Shown here: in pieces, positions 8,468 through 17,671 of the stretch | How the letters are laid out: each line of letters opens with the position of its first letter | Position numbering within the stretch: the stretch's first letter is position 1 | Origin: REEB481 sp964586595 | GTDB lineage: Bacteria > Bacteroidota > Bacteroidia > NS11-12g > UBA955 | DNA: 64,000 nt | Reading direction: 5' to 3' | NCBI GenBank assembly: GCA_964586595.1 | Contig: CAZPHB010000001.1 | Span: 62,001-126,000, forward strand | The notes under the pieces: model-generated | What the model was told of the DNA's origin: nothing | Database searches by the model: none | The model's input: the letters and a program-made list of their open reading frames with translations, nothing else | Made by a program: the position numbers and the translations under genes

Positions 8468-9442
8468 TTCCTTTTTTCGCAAGGCTACATTTCGGTAATG
8501 CTCCTCCCCGCCTTCAGAGAACCTGTGAAATCCACTTCCATCGCCCTTGGCTACAAAAAACAAGTATTGATGCACTGCAGGATTCAATACGCTCTCAATC
8601 GACTGAACCGAACTTACACAAATCGGTCCGGGTGGTAATCCGTAATGCCTGTAGGTATTGTAAGGAGATTCAACCTCAAGATCCTTAAAATACAGCGCTC
8701 GCCATGCTCCGATGGCAAAGTTGACCGTAGGGTCGGCCTGCAGTTTCATGCCTTTCTTCAGGCGGTTCAGGTAAACACCGGCAATGATGGGCCGCTCCGC
8801 GCCCTGCTGCGATTCTTTCTCCACTATGGAAGCCAGCGTGTAAACACGCAGCGCAGAATCAGGAGCAATACCTCGCGACTGCCAAAAACTCATGGACTTT
8901 GCCGCAAATCGCTTCAACATTTCTTCGGCTGTGCCGGCATAGTACATGTTATAGGTATCGGGAATAAACAGCGACAGTACGCCTTCTTCGCGAAGCGAAA
9001 AGCTATCCAACAAATGGGTATTTCGAAATGCAGCGACCCAATCTGACTTTTCCGGTTCGAGCCTAGAAACAAGGTAGTTGATCAGTTGTTCTTTCGACCA
9101 ACCGGCACGAATCACCACATTCACCGTTTGTCGTTTGTTCTTGTTGAGCAGGCGAATCAAATCATAAATACTCATGCCCTTTGTGACCTGAATATTCACC
9201 GCATTAGGCTTCCGGTAACCCATGAAGTAAGCAGCCCCTCTGAATAACCAGCGATGTTTCATCCCAAATTTACGATGGATTAGCTCTCCAACCTTTGCGG
9301 TACTGCTTCCTCTGGCAATATGTAAGGTTCCCGAGGTTGCGCATTGAGGCGAAAAAAAGAAATAGGCAGCAGCTCCTAAGCCAAGCAGAAGCAGTAAAGC
9401 CGACCATTTGATCCACTTAAACGAAGCCTTCACAGGCTTCAA
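8453..9442 (-). CDS. mltG: Endolytic murein transglycosylase MltG
   Basis: Membrane-anchored lytic transglycosylase (YceG family) that cleaves nascent glycan strands and is thought to end their elongation. One N-terminal membrane helix (SALLLLLGLGAAAYFFF) precedes a LysM-like part and the catalytic domain with the YTLASIVEKESQ motif (catalytic Glu), GVYLNRLKKGMKLQADPTV and SPYNTYRHYGLPPGPI. The 329 residues match the family. Translation must begin with TTG at 9440-9442: no in-frame ATG or GTG lies nearby upstream, and the next ATG is past the membrane helix. It is divergent from dapB. Confidence 0.93.
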   Translation of the reverse strand: MKPVKASFKWIKWSALLLLLGLGAAAYFFFSPQCATSGTLHIARGSSTAKVGELIHRKFGMKHRWLFRGAAYFMGYRKPNAVNIQVTKGMSIYDLIRLLNKNKRQTVNVVIRAGWSKEQLINYLVSRLEPEKSDWVAAFRNTHLLDSFSLREEGVLSLFIPDTYNMYYAGTAEEMLKRFAAKSMSFWQSRGIAPDSALRVYTLASIVEKESQQGAERPIIAGVYLNRLKKGMKLQADPTVNFAIGAWRALYFKDLEVESPYNTYRHYGLPPGPICVSSVQSIESVLNPAVHQYLFFVAKGDGSGFHRFSEGGEEHYRNVALRKKELSAH

Positions 9443-9473
9443 AGAAACACATAATTCCGCAGGCTTTGTATTT

Positions 9474-9481
9474 TAGATTTG
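9474..9481 (+). promoter_or_regulatory. Bacteroidota -7 box (TAGATTTG) of dapB
   Basis: Exact TAnnTTTG match ending 4 bases before the dapB ATG, so the +1 would fall at or next to the start codon. No good -33 TTTG at standard spacing. Confidence 0.5.
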
Positions 9482-9485
9482 CCCC

Positions 9486-10202
9486 ATGAAGTTTGCATTG
9501 ATTGGTTATGGCAAAATGGGAAAAGCCATAGAAGCGATTGCAATATCCCGAGGCCATGAAATTTGCGCACGTTACGACAGTGCTCATCCGCTTACTGAAG
9601 CCAGCCTGTCCAAAGCCGATATTGCCATTGAATTCAGCAACCCTGAACTTGCCACCAAACACATGCGCATTTGCCTTGAGGCCGGCGTACCTGTGGTTAC
9701 CGGAACCACCGGCTGGTATGCGGCGTTCTCCGAAATGCAGGCTTTATCCAAAGCAACAGGAACGGCATTATTCACCGCCAGCAACTTCAGCCTTGGGGTG
9801 AATATTTTTTTCGCCATCAATGAACAGCTGGCGCGCATCATGGCACAACAGCCGGATTATCGCGTGGCCATTTCGGAAACACACCATGTCCATAAAAAGG
9901 ATGCACCCAGCGGCACGGCGATCAGTCTTGCCAGCCAAATCCTGAAACACATGCCTCAACTGAATTCATGGAGCCTGGGAACGCCCGAACAGGCAACTTC
10001 AACAACATTACCGATTGAAAGCATCAGGATGGATGAAGTACCGGGCACGCACGATGTGGTTTATCATTCCGCCATTGACACCATATCCATCAAACACATA
10101 GCGCACAATCGCAGCGGCTTTGCATTGGGTGCTGTTTTGGCTGCTGAATTCCTTCAGGGAAAACAAGGCGTTTATGGTATGAAAGATTTGCTGCAATTTT
10201 GA
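9486..10202 (+). CDS. dapB: 4-hydroxy-tetrahydrodipicolinate reductase
   Basis: Reduces 4-hydroxy-tetrahydrodipicolinate with NAD(P)H in the diaminopimelate/lysine pathway, which also supplies peptidoglycan. The 238 residues open with the dinucleotide-binding GYGKMGKAIE, contain VTGTTGW, and carry the active-site and signature region ETHHVHKKDAPSGTA (about residues 134-148) with the conserved histidines and lysine. The start is fixed by the N-terminal Rossmann strand MKFALIGYG. It is followed 6 bases later by lepB, so the two are probably one transcript. Confidence 0.96.
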   Translation: MKFALIGYGKMGKAIEAIAISRGHEICARYDSAHPLTEASLSKADIAIEFSNPELATKHMRICLEAGVPVVTGTTGWYAAFSEMQALSKATGTALFTASNFSLGVNIFFAINEQLARIMAQQPDYRVAISETHHVHKKDAPSGTAISLASQILKHMPQLNSWSLGTPEQATSTTLPIESIRMDEVPGTHDVVYHSAIDTISIKHIAHNRSGFALGAVLAAEFLQGKQGVYGMKDLLQF

Positions 10203-10208
10203 AACAGG

Positions 10209-11696
10209 ATGGAAGTACAGAATCTTAACCTTTTTATTTCGATTGCGCTGGTCTTGTACGGCCTGAGCAGAACGGGTTTATTTTTCCTTTTTAAAAAATC
10301 TGGTGTTCAGGGTTGGTTGGCCTTTGTACCTGTGCTTAGCTGGTGGTATTGGCTAAAAATCGTAAACCGTCCCTGGTATTATTTGATTTACCTGATGATT
10401 CCTGCGGTGAATGTGATTGCAGGGTTCACCATCAGCATCGATCTGATGCGCAGCTTTGGGCAGTTCCGGTTTTGGCAACAGTGCATTGGCGTTTTGATTC
10501 CCTTCTTTTACTGGCCCTACATTGGCAGCAGGAAGGAAGTGGTGTACCTGGGAGCCAGCCACAGCGAAGCTTTCAAACAGAAATACATGCCAACCAAGAA
10601 CGGCCCCCTGCGTGAATGGGCTGATGCCTTGTTTTTTGCCGTGTATGTTGCCGGCATGATTCGCGGATTGTATGTGGAAGCTTATAAAATCCCTACGCCA
10701 AGTATGGAAGGCAACCTGATGGTTGGTGATTTCCTTTTTGTGAGCCGGATGGATTACGGTGTGCGTATTCCCATGACTCCTGTGGCCATTCCGCTGGCAC
10801 ATCAGGATTTGCTTGGGATGAAGGCGTACAGCACCATCATACAGCTGCCATACATGCGTTTGCCCGGTTGGAGAACGGTAAAAAACAACGATCCGGTGGT
10901 GTTTAACTATCCGATGGATGAGGAACACCCCATCGACAAGCAGCAGAATTACATCAAGCGCTGCCTGGGGATTCCCGGCGACAGCCTGCAAATCATCAAA
11001 CGACAGGTTTGGATCAATGGCAAGGTGCTCCCTTCATCTGAAAAAAATCAATACAGCTATTTCTTCAGGCTGAAGGAGCCATTGACCCAGCCGCTGGTAG
11101 ATGCTTATGCGCTGTATGATATTTATCCGAATACAGACAGACCTCAGGGCTTTGAATACATATTCCATTTGAACAGTGCGCAATATGAACGATTCAAAAA
11201 TGATCCGGTGGTGGATACCTGCTTCATGCAACCCAAAGTGGGCAGCGTGGATTTATTCCCTCAAAAACCCGAACTGTTCAGCTGGACTTTGGATGATTTT
11301 GGACCCATTTATGTACCTAAGAAAGGTGCAACAATTTCACTGACACCGCGAAACTTCTACCTGTACGAGCGTGTGATACGCATGTATGAGCAACACCCGG
11401 AATACGAATTGAGTCCCGATGGCAGTAAGGTGTTGATCAACGGCGGCGAAGTAGCAAAAACCTACACCTTCGAGCAAAACTATTACTGGATGATGGGTGA
11501 CAACCGACATAACTCATTGGACAGCCGCTATTGGGGTTTCGTTCCTGAAACGAACATTGTTGGACCTCCCCTGTTTGTATTTTTCAGCATCAGGGAACGC
11601 CGCATTCTGAACCCGGAAGCGCGAACTTTTGATGATTGGCTGATGAGCGGATTTGGTGGCATTCGCTGGAACCGCATGCTGATGCCCATTAAGTAA
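10209..11696 (+). CDS. lepB: Signal peptidase I, long Bacteroidota form
   Basis: Membrane serine protease that removes signal peptides from Sec-exported proteins. The 495 residues begin with about 125 residues holding several hydrophobic segments (LNLFISIALVLYGL, WYYLIYLMIPAVNVIAGF), an extension common in Bacteroidota. The catalytic Ser is in KIPTPSMEGNLMVGD (about residue 162) and the general-base Lys in NYIKRCLGIPGDSLQI (about residue 250). The conserved GDNRHNSLDSRYWGFVP lies near the C terminus, with long insertions between the motifs. Both catalytic residues are present. Confidence 0.94.
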   Translation: MEVQNLNLFISIALVLYGLSRTGLFFLFKKSGVQGWLAFVPVLSWWYWLKIVNRPWYYLIYLMIPAVNVIAGFTISIDLMRSFGQFRFWQQCIGVLIPFFYWPYIGSRKEVVYLGASHSEAFKQKYMPTKNGPLREWADALFFAVYVAGMIRGLYVEAYKIPTPSMEGNLMVGDFLFVSRMDYGVRIPMTPVAIPLAHQDLLGMKAYSTIIQLPYMRLPGWRTVKNNDPVVFNYPMDEEHPIDKQQNYIKRCLGIPGDSLQIIKRQVWINGKVLPSSEKNQYSYFFRLKEPLTQPLVDAYALYDIYPNTDRPQGFEYIFHLNSAQYERFKNDPVVDTCFMQPKVGSVDLFPQKPELFSWTLDDFGPIYVPKKGATISLTPRNFYLYERVIRMYEQHPEYELSPDGSKVLINGGEVAKTYTFEQNYYWMMGDNRHNSLDSRYWGFVPETNIVGPPLFVFFSIRERRILNPEARTFDDWLMSGFGGIRWNRMLMPIK

Positions 11697-11702
11697 CGGG
11701 CG

Positions 11703-12554
11703 CTATCGGATGGTGTCGCGCTGCACTTGATAAGCGGCACAGATGCCCAATCCGTTTTTCACATTTGAAAAAACAAAAACGGGTTCCTGGAACAAGGTTG
11801 AACCGGCATTTTGGTACCTGCTCAAACTGGTCACATACTGGTAATAATCTTTGGAAAGATGTTCTTTCAGCACCATAAACTTGGGAACATCCTGTCCAAA
11901 ACCAAAAGGCGTTTTGAAGAACACGTCCCTTCTGTTTCCGTTGAATGTAGCATCACTAAACACCACGCCACCATCAATGTTGCGGGCGAACTGATTTACT
12001 AGCGGATCTTCTGAATCAATGGGCAATTCAACAAAATCATCCAATACGCGCTCGTAGTAAAACAGTTTGATGCGGTAAAAATTTTCCATTGAGCCATCGT
12101 CAAGGATGCGCACGGTAATTTGCCCAAGGGGGAAACCTGCGGTATCTATGTACACAGAATCTTTAAAAACAGATGCGCCAAAACTGCCTTGTGCAGGAAG
12201 TTTGGATTCTGCTTCTACCGAAACATAGCCTGGTGCTTCCACCAATATTCGGTACACTTTTCCGGCCTGAGGAACCAATGATGCTGCGTAATTCTTGTTA
12301 AACCCATTGTAGCTGAGCGGTGCTTGCAAAACCCCGTCAACAAACAGGCTCACTTTGGCATTTTCAATGACCTGCGGACTGCCCGAGGAAGCAAATGGCA
12401 CACTGGCGCTCACCGAAACGGTCAGCTGTTCCTGGTTGTTCAGCAGGGCATTGACCACCAATTTTGGACTGTATGAATTGTATTTGAAATCCAGTTCTCT
12501 TTCGCAGGAACCAAAAACAACTCCGGCAAGCAGTAAGAGTGAGAGGCGTTTCAT
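11703..12554 (-). CDS. DUF4249-type outer-membrane lipoprotein
   Basis: Predicted lipoprotein: MKRLSLLLLAGVVFGSC gives a signal peptide with the lipobox cysteine at residue 17, followed by ERELDF. The 283-residue body begins with a beta-sandwich region (AKVSLFVDGV, YRILVEAPGYVSVEAES) like DUF4249 proteins, which in Bacteroidota are regularly encoded next to TonB-dependent receptors. It starts one base after the receptor gene at 12556 ends, on the same strand, which supports a joint role in substrate uptake. The substrate is unknown. Confidence 0.8.
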   Translation of the reverse strand: MKRLSLLLLAGVVFGSCERELDFKYNSYSPKLVVNALLNNQEQLTVSVSASVPFASSGSPQVIENAKVSLFVDGVLQAPLSYNGFNKNYAASLVPQAGKVYRILVEAPGYVSVEAESKLPAQGSFGASVFKDSVYIDTAGFPLGQITVRILDDGSMENFYRIKLFYYERVLDDFVELPIDSEDPLVNQFARNIDGGVVFSDATFNGNRRDVFFKTPFGFGQDVPKFMVLKEHLSKDYYQYVTSLSRYQNAGSTLFQEPVFVFSNVKNGLGICAAYQVQRDTIR

Positions 12555-12555
12555 G

Positions 12556-14895
12556 TCAGAATTTATAGGAATAGCTTAACACAGGGAGTAAACGAAAAAA
12601 TGCGACACCTACCACTTTAGGCGGTTGTGCGGTATTGTCGATATCCACGAAAAACGGATTGAATCGATTGTACACGTTATACACGCTAAAATTCCAATAC
12701 TGTCTGGTTTTTGAAAAGCGATTTTCGGGTTTGATCAATTTGTTAACGCCCACATCCAAACGGTGATATAATGGCATGCGCTGTGCATTTTTAGCCACAT
12801 AATCGTTTACCATGGTGCCATCGGCTGCGAAATATCTTCCTTGTGGAAGGGTAATCGCATTGCCGCTCTGCAGCACAAAGGTGGAAGAAAGCTCCCAGGC
12901 CTTGTTGATTTTGTAAATACACACGGCAGTGGCATGGTGTCTTCGGTCCCACCGGAAGAAGTAGCGTTGTCCGAAATTCACCTCCGGAATCTGGCGCTCC
13001 GACCAACTCAGGGTATAAGCCATCCAGCCATTGAGCTTGCCGGTTCTTTTCTGGAACATCACTTCTGTGCCGTACATCCAGCCTTTGCCCGTGCGCACCT
13101 TATCTTCCCAGTTTACCTGTACATCAAACAAGTCGGTTCCTTCGGCATAATCAACAATATAATTCATCCATTTATAGTAACCCTCCCAACTGAACTCAAT
13201 ACCGTATTTCCAGGGTTGATTGAGGCCGAATGCTATTTGTTGTGCCCTTTGCGGACGAATACGTTCCGTTGCGGGAAACCAAAGGTCCCAGGGAAGTCCG
13301 CCACTGCTGTTGGTAAGCAAGTGAATAGGCTGGTTCATCATGGCATAAGACAATTTCACCGCCAGTTGATTTACCATGAGTTGCCTGAGTGACAATCGGG
13401 GTTCGGGCATAAATCGAAACTTCGAACCGGCCAGGTAATTCACCATCCGCAGGCCGGCATCAAGGCTCAATCCCCTGGAGATGGTTCGTTCATAAGCACC
13501 ATAAACGGCAGCTTCCAATGCATGATAGTTGCCCGACGGACTGATGCTTGTATCCAACGGTGGGAAACCTGTTCCGCTCAGGCTGAATTTGAATGTTCCC
13601 GGCTGAAACCTGTGGTGGATTACTTCCAACCCTCCACGGTAAACAGCAGATCCCAAAGCGGTATATTGAACATCACTCCTCCACGCCAAATCGCGAATTC
13701 CTGCACCATAAGACACATTCAGCTTTAAAGTTTGGAAACTTGTGTCGGTGCGAAAAGCGCCTTCATAGTTCAAACCATTCTTGTATCTGTAGGCCGTGTA
13801 GCTCAGGGTATGATTCACAAAGCTTCGGGAACCCACGACCCTGTTCCAGCGAAGTGCTCCCAACATATTTCCCCAGGAAAGCATCGCTTCTGTGCGCTCA
13901 CTGGAAACATTGTTCCCACTTCCCGTCCTGTTTTCCATTCCGGTAAAAAACTTGTCGCGGCCTGAATAAAAGGATGCATATACGCGATTGCGCTCGTCAA
14001 TGCGGTGGCATAGTTTCACATTCAGGTCGTAGAAATTATACAACAGGCTGTTGCCATTGGCACCGGCACCGCGCAGCAAAAGGTCAAACAAGGAACGGCG
14101 GTATGATATGGCATAGGTTGTTTTGCCACCTGCCGACAGTGGGCCATTCAATGACAACTTCGCAGCAATTGGTGATATACTTCCTTCACCCTGATGTTTC
14201 TTGGTATTCCCTTCCTTCATGGAAATATCAAGAACGGAACTCAACCGACCACCAAAACGCGATGGAAAACCTCCTTTATACAATTGAATGCTGTTGATGG
14301 CATCGGCATTAAACACAGAAAAAAAGCCGAACATGTGCTGGATGTTGTAGAGTGGAACCCCATCAAGCAGGATGAGGTTTTGATCGGGTCCGCCACCGCG
14401 CACATACAATCCGGAAGAACCTTCATTTCCGCCTTTAACGCCAGGCAGCAGCTGGATCGCCTTCACCACATCCACTTCCCCAAGCAGGGCAGGGATTTTT
14501 TTGATTTGCTGCACCGGGATGTCAAGCATGCTCATTTGTACCTTTTGAGACTCAGTATTCCTTGGTTTCGACTTAATGACCAGCTGATCCATGGTGGCAA
14601 TTGGGCGCAGCTGCAGGTTTAAGGTAATGGACGTGCTGAGGAACGTATCTATTACCAACTCTTCGTAACCCGGAAAACTAAACAGAATGGATCTTTGCCC
14701 CTGGCTGAGCGACAAGGTGTACAATCCGTAATTATTGGTACTGGTTCCCAGCTCGCTTTTTAAATCAACAACACCTGCACCTATCAATACTTCTCCATGA
14801 TCCGCACCGGTGAGTCTTCCCTGCACGAATACCTGTGCATGAAGTTTACCGATGCAACACAATACTGTAAACAGCAATACGACCCTGAAATTCAT
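12556..14895 (-). CDS. TonB-dependent receptor with carboxypeptidase-like N-terminal domain
   Basis: Outer-membrane TonB-gated transporter. From the ATG at 14893-14895 it has a signal peptide (MNFRVVLLFTVLCCIGKLHA), a CarboxypepD_reg-like beta domain (VQGRLTGADHGEVLIGAGV) and a plug with LLPGVKGGNEGSSGLYVRGG and LILLDGVPLYN. A long barrel with repeated aromatic strands ends at LPVLSYSYKF, giving 779 residues. The frame continues upstream to 14922, but the start chosen places the signal peptide first and sits just after a promoter -7 box at 14902-14909. The DUF4249 lipoprotein gene follows directly. Confidence 0.9.
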   Translation of the reverse strand: MNFRVVLLFTVLCCIGKLHAQVFVQGRLTGADHGEVLIGAGVVDLKSELGTSTNNYGLYTLSLSQGQRSILFSFPGYEELVIDTFLSTSITLNLQLRPIATMDQLVIKSKPRNTESQKVQMSMLDIPVQQIKKIPALLGEVDVVKAIQLLPGVKGGNEGSSGLYVRGGGPDQNLILLDGVPLYNIQHMFGFFSVFNADAINSIQLYKGGFPSRFGGRLSSVLDISMKEGNTKKHQGEGSISPIAAKLSLNGPLSAGGKTTYAISYRRSLFDLLLRGAGANGNSLLYNFYDLNVKLCHRIDERNRVYASFYSGRDKFFTGMENRTGSGNNVSSERTEAMLSWGNMLGALRWNRVVGSRSFVNHTLSYTAYRYKNGLNYEGAFRTDTSFQTLKLNVSYGAGIRDLAWRSDVQYTALGSAVYRGGLEVIHHRFQPGTFKFSLSGTGFPPLDTSISPSGNYHALEAAVYGAYERTISRGLSLDAGLRMVNYLAGSKFRFMPEPRLSLRQLMVNQLAVKLSYAMMNQPIHLLTNSSGGLPWDLWFPATERIRPQRAQQIAFGLNQPWKYGIEFSWEGYYKWMNYIVDYAEGTDLFDVQVNWEDKVRTGKGWMYGTEVMFQKRTGKLNGWMAYTLSWSERQIPEVNFGQRYFFRWDRRHHATAVCIYKINKAWELSSTFVLQSGNAITLPQGRYFAADGTMVNDYVAKNAQRMPLYHRLDVGVNKLIKPENRFSKTRQYWNFSVYNVYNRFNPFFVDIDNTAQPPKVVGVAFFRLLPVLSYSYKF

Positions 14896-14901
14896 GTGGG
14901 T

Positions 14902-14909
14902 CAAAATTA
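14902..14909 (-). promoter_or_regulatory. -7 box (TAATTTTG, minus strand) of the TonB receptor gene
   Basis: Exact TAnnTTTG match on the minus strand (CAAAATTA on the plus strand), ending 6 bases before the ATG at 14895. It supports that start over the one at 14922. No clear -33 box. Confidence 0.45.
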
Positions 14910-14946
14910 CACCGCACTTCAAGTCTTTAAATACTGGTATAAAAAT

Positions 14947-15309
14947 TTATGGTGACCATCGCAGGCTTACACCCGCAGATCTGGCCTGAAAAGCGCTGAT
15001 GGGCAGGTTTGGTTTTTCAATCATCACCTCAATCTGTTGCGGATTGCAAGCCGCGGCTTCTTCCCGAACATCCGCTAAAATTTGCTGTGCCAGGGTTTCC
15101 AGCAGTTCGTGCGTCTGCTCTACGTTTTTCCGGATGATTTGATGCAGCAGTTCATAGTTCAGCCAATGTTGTGTTTCATCATCATCGGGCTTGCTCATGG
15201 TTACAGAAACAGAGATGAGAATTTCGTTTCCACACAATTTTTCGCCGGCGTAAAGGCCCAACGGCAAATGGTATCTGAGCTTCTCGAGAAATACAGTGGT
15301 GGACAGCAT
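14947..15309 (-). CDS. folB: Dihydroneopterin aldolase
   Basis: Folate-pathway enzyme converting 7,8-dihydroneopterin to 6-hydroxymethyl-dihydropterin and glycolaldehyde. From the ATG at 15307-15309 the protein (120 residues, usual for FolB) has the family N terminus FLEKLRYHLPLGLYAGEKL, a central VSVTMSKP strand and VMIEKPNLPI at the end. The frame extends 13 codons further upstream into the divergent acyl-CoA dehydrogenase gene; the shorter start gives the normal length. It is divergent from gcdH. Confidence 0.9.
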   Translation of the reverse strand: MLSTTVFLEKLRYHLPLGLYAGEKLCGNEILISVSVTMSKPDDDETQHWLNYELLHQIIRKNVEQTHELLETLAQQILADVREEAAACNPQQIEVMIEKPNLPISAFQARSAGVSLRWSP

Positions 15310-15323
15310 GATGGGAGTGCCGT

Positions 15324-15331
15324 CAAATTTA
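15324..15331 (-). promoter_or_regulatory. -7 box (TAAATTTG, minus strand) of folB
   Basis: Exact TAnnTTTG match on the minus strand, 14 bases upstream of the folB ATG. It is directly adjacent to the divergent -7 box at 15332-15339. Confidence 0.45.
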
Positions 15332-15339
15332 TACTTTTG
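15332..15339 (+). promoter_or_regulatory. -7 box (TACTTTTG) of the glutaryl-CoA dehydrogenase gene
   Basis: Exact TAnnTTTG match, ending 7 bases before the ATG at 15347. No convincing -33 box. It abuts the folB box on the other strand. Confidence 0.45.
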
Positions 15340-15346
15340 CAATCGC

Positions 15347-16567
15347 ATGATGCACGAACAAACACTGGAGGAACTGTACGCCGCAAACCGCGGAAAGGAT
15401 CGCTACGAGGCGGCAGACTTTTATGGAATCGATGAGTTGCTGACTGAAGAACAAAAACTGGTCAGGGACAGCGTTCGGGACTGGGTGAAGCGAGATTTAT
15501 CGCCCATCATTGAATACTATGCCCAGAGGTCAGAGTTTCCGCACAGCATCATCAAAGGTTTGGCAGAAGCAGGAGCCTTCGGTCCACAATTGCCTGCCGA
15601 ATACGGATGCGGAGGCATGGACTACACCACTTACGGTCTGATCATGCAGGAGTTGGAACGATGTGACAGCGGCGTGCGCAGCACTGCCAGTGTTCAGGGT
15701 TCATTGGTGATGTATCCCATTTACAAGTTTGGAAGCGAAGAACAGCGCAGAAAATACTTGCCCGGCCTGGCCGCCGGAACGCTGATGGGTTGCTTTGGAC
15801 TTACCGAACCCGACCACGGAAGCAATCCCGGCGGCATGGTTACCAATTACAAAGATGCCGGCGACCACGTGATCCTGAACGGAGCCAAAATGTGGATTTC
15901 CAATGCACCGTTTGCAGATGTTGCCGTGGTTTGGGCCAAGAACGAAGAAGGCAAAATCAAGGGCATCATCGTTGAGCGTGGCATGGAAGGTTTCAGCACG
16001 CCCGAAACACACAATAAATGGAGTTTGCGCGCATCAGCTACCGGAGAACTGGTGTTCAACGATGTACGCGTTCCAAAAGAAAACATACTGCCCGGTGTGG
16101 AAGGCTTGAAAGGGCCCCTCACCTGCCTGAATTCTGCCCGTTACGGCATTTCCTGGGGTGCCATTGGCGCCGCTTTGGATTGCTACGATACTGCACGACG
16201 CTACAGCCTGCAAAGGGAACAATTTGGCAAGCCCATTGGTGGATTCCAGCTGCAACAAAAGAAGTTGGCCGAAATGCTCACAGAAATCACCAAAGCTCAG
16301 GTGCTTACCTGGCGCCTGGGACAATTGATGGATCAGGGCAAAGCAACGCCCGCCCAAATCAGCCTGGCAAAAAGAAACAATGTGCAGATGGCTTTGGAAA
16401 TTGCCCGGGAAGCGCGTCAAATGCTCGGTGGCATGGGCATTACCGGAGAATATCCCATCATGCGCCACATGATGAATCTGGAAAGCGTGATTACCTATGA
16501 AGGAACGCACGACATCCATCTGCTGATTCTGGGGATGGAAATCACAGGACTGAATGCTTTTGTATGA
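15347..16567 (+). CDS. gcdH: Acyl-CoA dehydrogenase, glutaryl-CoA dehydrogenase type
   Basis: FAD enzyme that oxidises and decarboxylates glutaryl-CoA to crotonyl-CoA in lysine and tryptophan breakdown. The roughly 405 residues show the acyl-CoA dehydrogenase fold with RSTASVQGSLVMYPI, GCFGLTEPDHGSNPGGM (FAD contact), NGAKMWISNAPFADVAVVWA and the catalytic-glutamate segment YEGTHDIHLLILG near the C terminus. This pattern fits the glutaryl-CoA group better than short-chain types. The start at 15347 or 15350 gives the family N terminus; an earlier ATG at 15296 would overlap folB. The stop overlaps the next gene by 4 bases. Confidence 0.88.
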   Translation: MMHEQTLEELYAANRGKDRYEAADFYGIDELLTEEQKLVRDSVRDWVKRDLSPIIEYYAQRSEFPHSIIKGLAEAGAFGPQLPAEYGCGGMDYTTYGLIMQELERCDSGVRSTASVQGSLVMYPIYKFGSEEQRRKYLPGLAAGTLMGCFGLTEPDHGSNPGGMVTNYKDAGDHVILNGAKMWISNAPFADVAVVWAKNEEGKIKGIIVERGMEGFSTPETHNKWSLRASATGELVFNDVRVPKENILPGVEGLKGPLTCLNSARYGISWGAIGAALDCYDTARRYSLQREQFGKPIGGFQLQQKKLAEMLTEITKAQVLTWRLGQLMDQGKATPAQISLAKRNNVQMALEIAREARQMLGGMGITGEYPIMRHMMNLESVITYEGTHDIHLLILGMEITGLNAFV

Positions 16568-17661
16568 TCGGCATTCGCGGCTTCCTGATGATGCTTGCCC
16601 TGTCTTATGGCACATCGGTTCATGCATACACAGAAGTGCCGGTGCTGCTGCATCTTGACATCAGCAAGCAACACGACACCTTCGGATTCAACCTTACAGC
16701 CAAACTTCCGGCATTTCTGTACAGCCTGATTGAACAGGAGCAAATTACCCTTTGGGACTCCCCAAAAAAGAAGGTGAAAATTACCAGAGAATCGTTGGCC
16801 GCCATTGAAAAAGGATCCGGAACAGAAATGTCCAGAACCCATCACCTGTTCTTGTATGAATTGTGGTCAAGCTCCAGAACTAAAACCAGTTTCGTGGTTT
16901 TGGGCTTTGGCTTTGTCAATGAATCAAAAGGTGGCAGGGTTTCCTACGGATTTGTGGATGCACAGGAAGCATTCCCATTTATGGTAAAATCATTGATCGA
17001 TGTGAATGTAAACGGTCCGGCAAAAATGAATTTTTGGCAGGCCGTAACCAGCAGAAGATACCATTTTAACCTGGTGCAGTTTGGCAAAAAGAATTTCGCC
17101 TCGGAATCGGAAAAATCATTTCAAATCCGAGACAGAGCTTTTCACAAGAAAAAAGAAATTATAGGCAACTACAAGGTTCCTAACAACAAGAACATTCAGT
17201 ACTTCATAGAACCCGATCCTAATGACTCCCTGGAAATCGGGAACATCTTCTTTCAGGAAATCCAACGCTACCTGAACAACAATCGGGAAATACTTCTGAA
17301 CATTGGTGGTTCGCGGTATTATGATTATCGCTACCGCAGTGAAGCTGTGGTAACCCGAATAGAAGTGAATGAAACCTGGTCAAAAACTCCCTACGGATTT
17401 GTTCAGTACGACATTCAGGGCATTACCATTTTCGTAAACAATAAAAAACTGGACCCCATCAGCCTGGATTTGTTGATGGGTTTTGGCATCCTGTACCAGT
17501 TCAAAACGGCCGAAGATGTGTTGAAAGACAAGAAATTCAAATATGTTTTGATCAAAATGAACAACACATTGATTGCAGAACAGGATTCCGAAAAATACCT
17601 CAAGGCCATGGCAAAGTACAGTTGGTCGCAGGTAAGTAACTACGTAAAATTCTTCAATTGA
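16564..17661 (+). CDS. Secreted protein of unknown function
   Basis: Not recognised. The 365 residues begin with a signal peptide (GFLMMLALSYGTSVHA), so the protein is probably periplasmic or outer-membrane associated; there is no lipobox and no further membrane helix. The body is lysine- and aromatic-rich with segments such as FWQAVTSRRYHFNLVQF and GGSRYYDYRYRSEAVVTRIEV. Its ATG overlaps the gcdH stop (ATGA) and the phosphohexomutase gene starts 10 bases after it, so it sits in a coupled operon. A loose resemblance to gliding-motility proteins such as GldN was considered, but no diagnostic motif was seen. Confidence 0.7.
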   Translation: MIGIRGFLMMLALSYGTSVHAYTEVPVLLHLDISKQHDTFGFNLTAKLPAFLYSLIEQEQITLWDSPKKKVKITRESLAAIEKGSGTEMSRTHHLFLYELWSSSRTKTSFVVLGFGFVNESKGGRVSYGFVDAQEAFPFMVKSLIDVNVNGPAKMNFWQAVTSRRYHFNLVQFGKKNFASESEKSFQIRDRAFHKKKEIIGNYKVPNNKNIQYFIEPDPNDSLEIGNIFFQEIQRYLNNNREILLNIGGSRYYDYRYRSEAVVTRIEVNETWSKTPYGFVQYDIQGITIFVNNKKLDPISLDLLMGFGILYQFKTAEDVLKDKKFKYVLIKMNNTLIAEQDSEKYLKAMAKYSWSQVSNYVKFFN

Positions 17662-17671
17662 ACCTCGAGAA

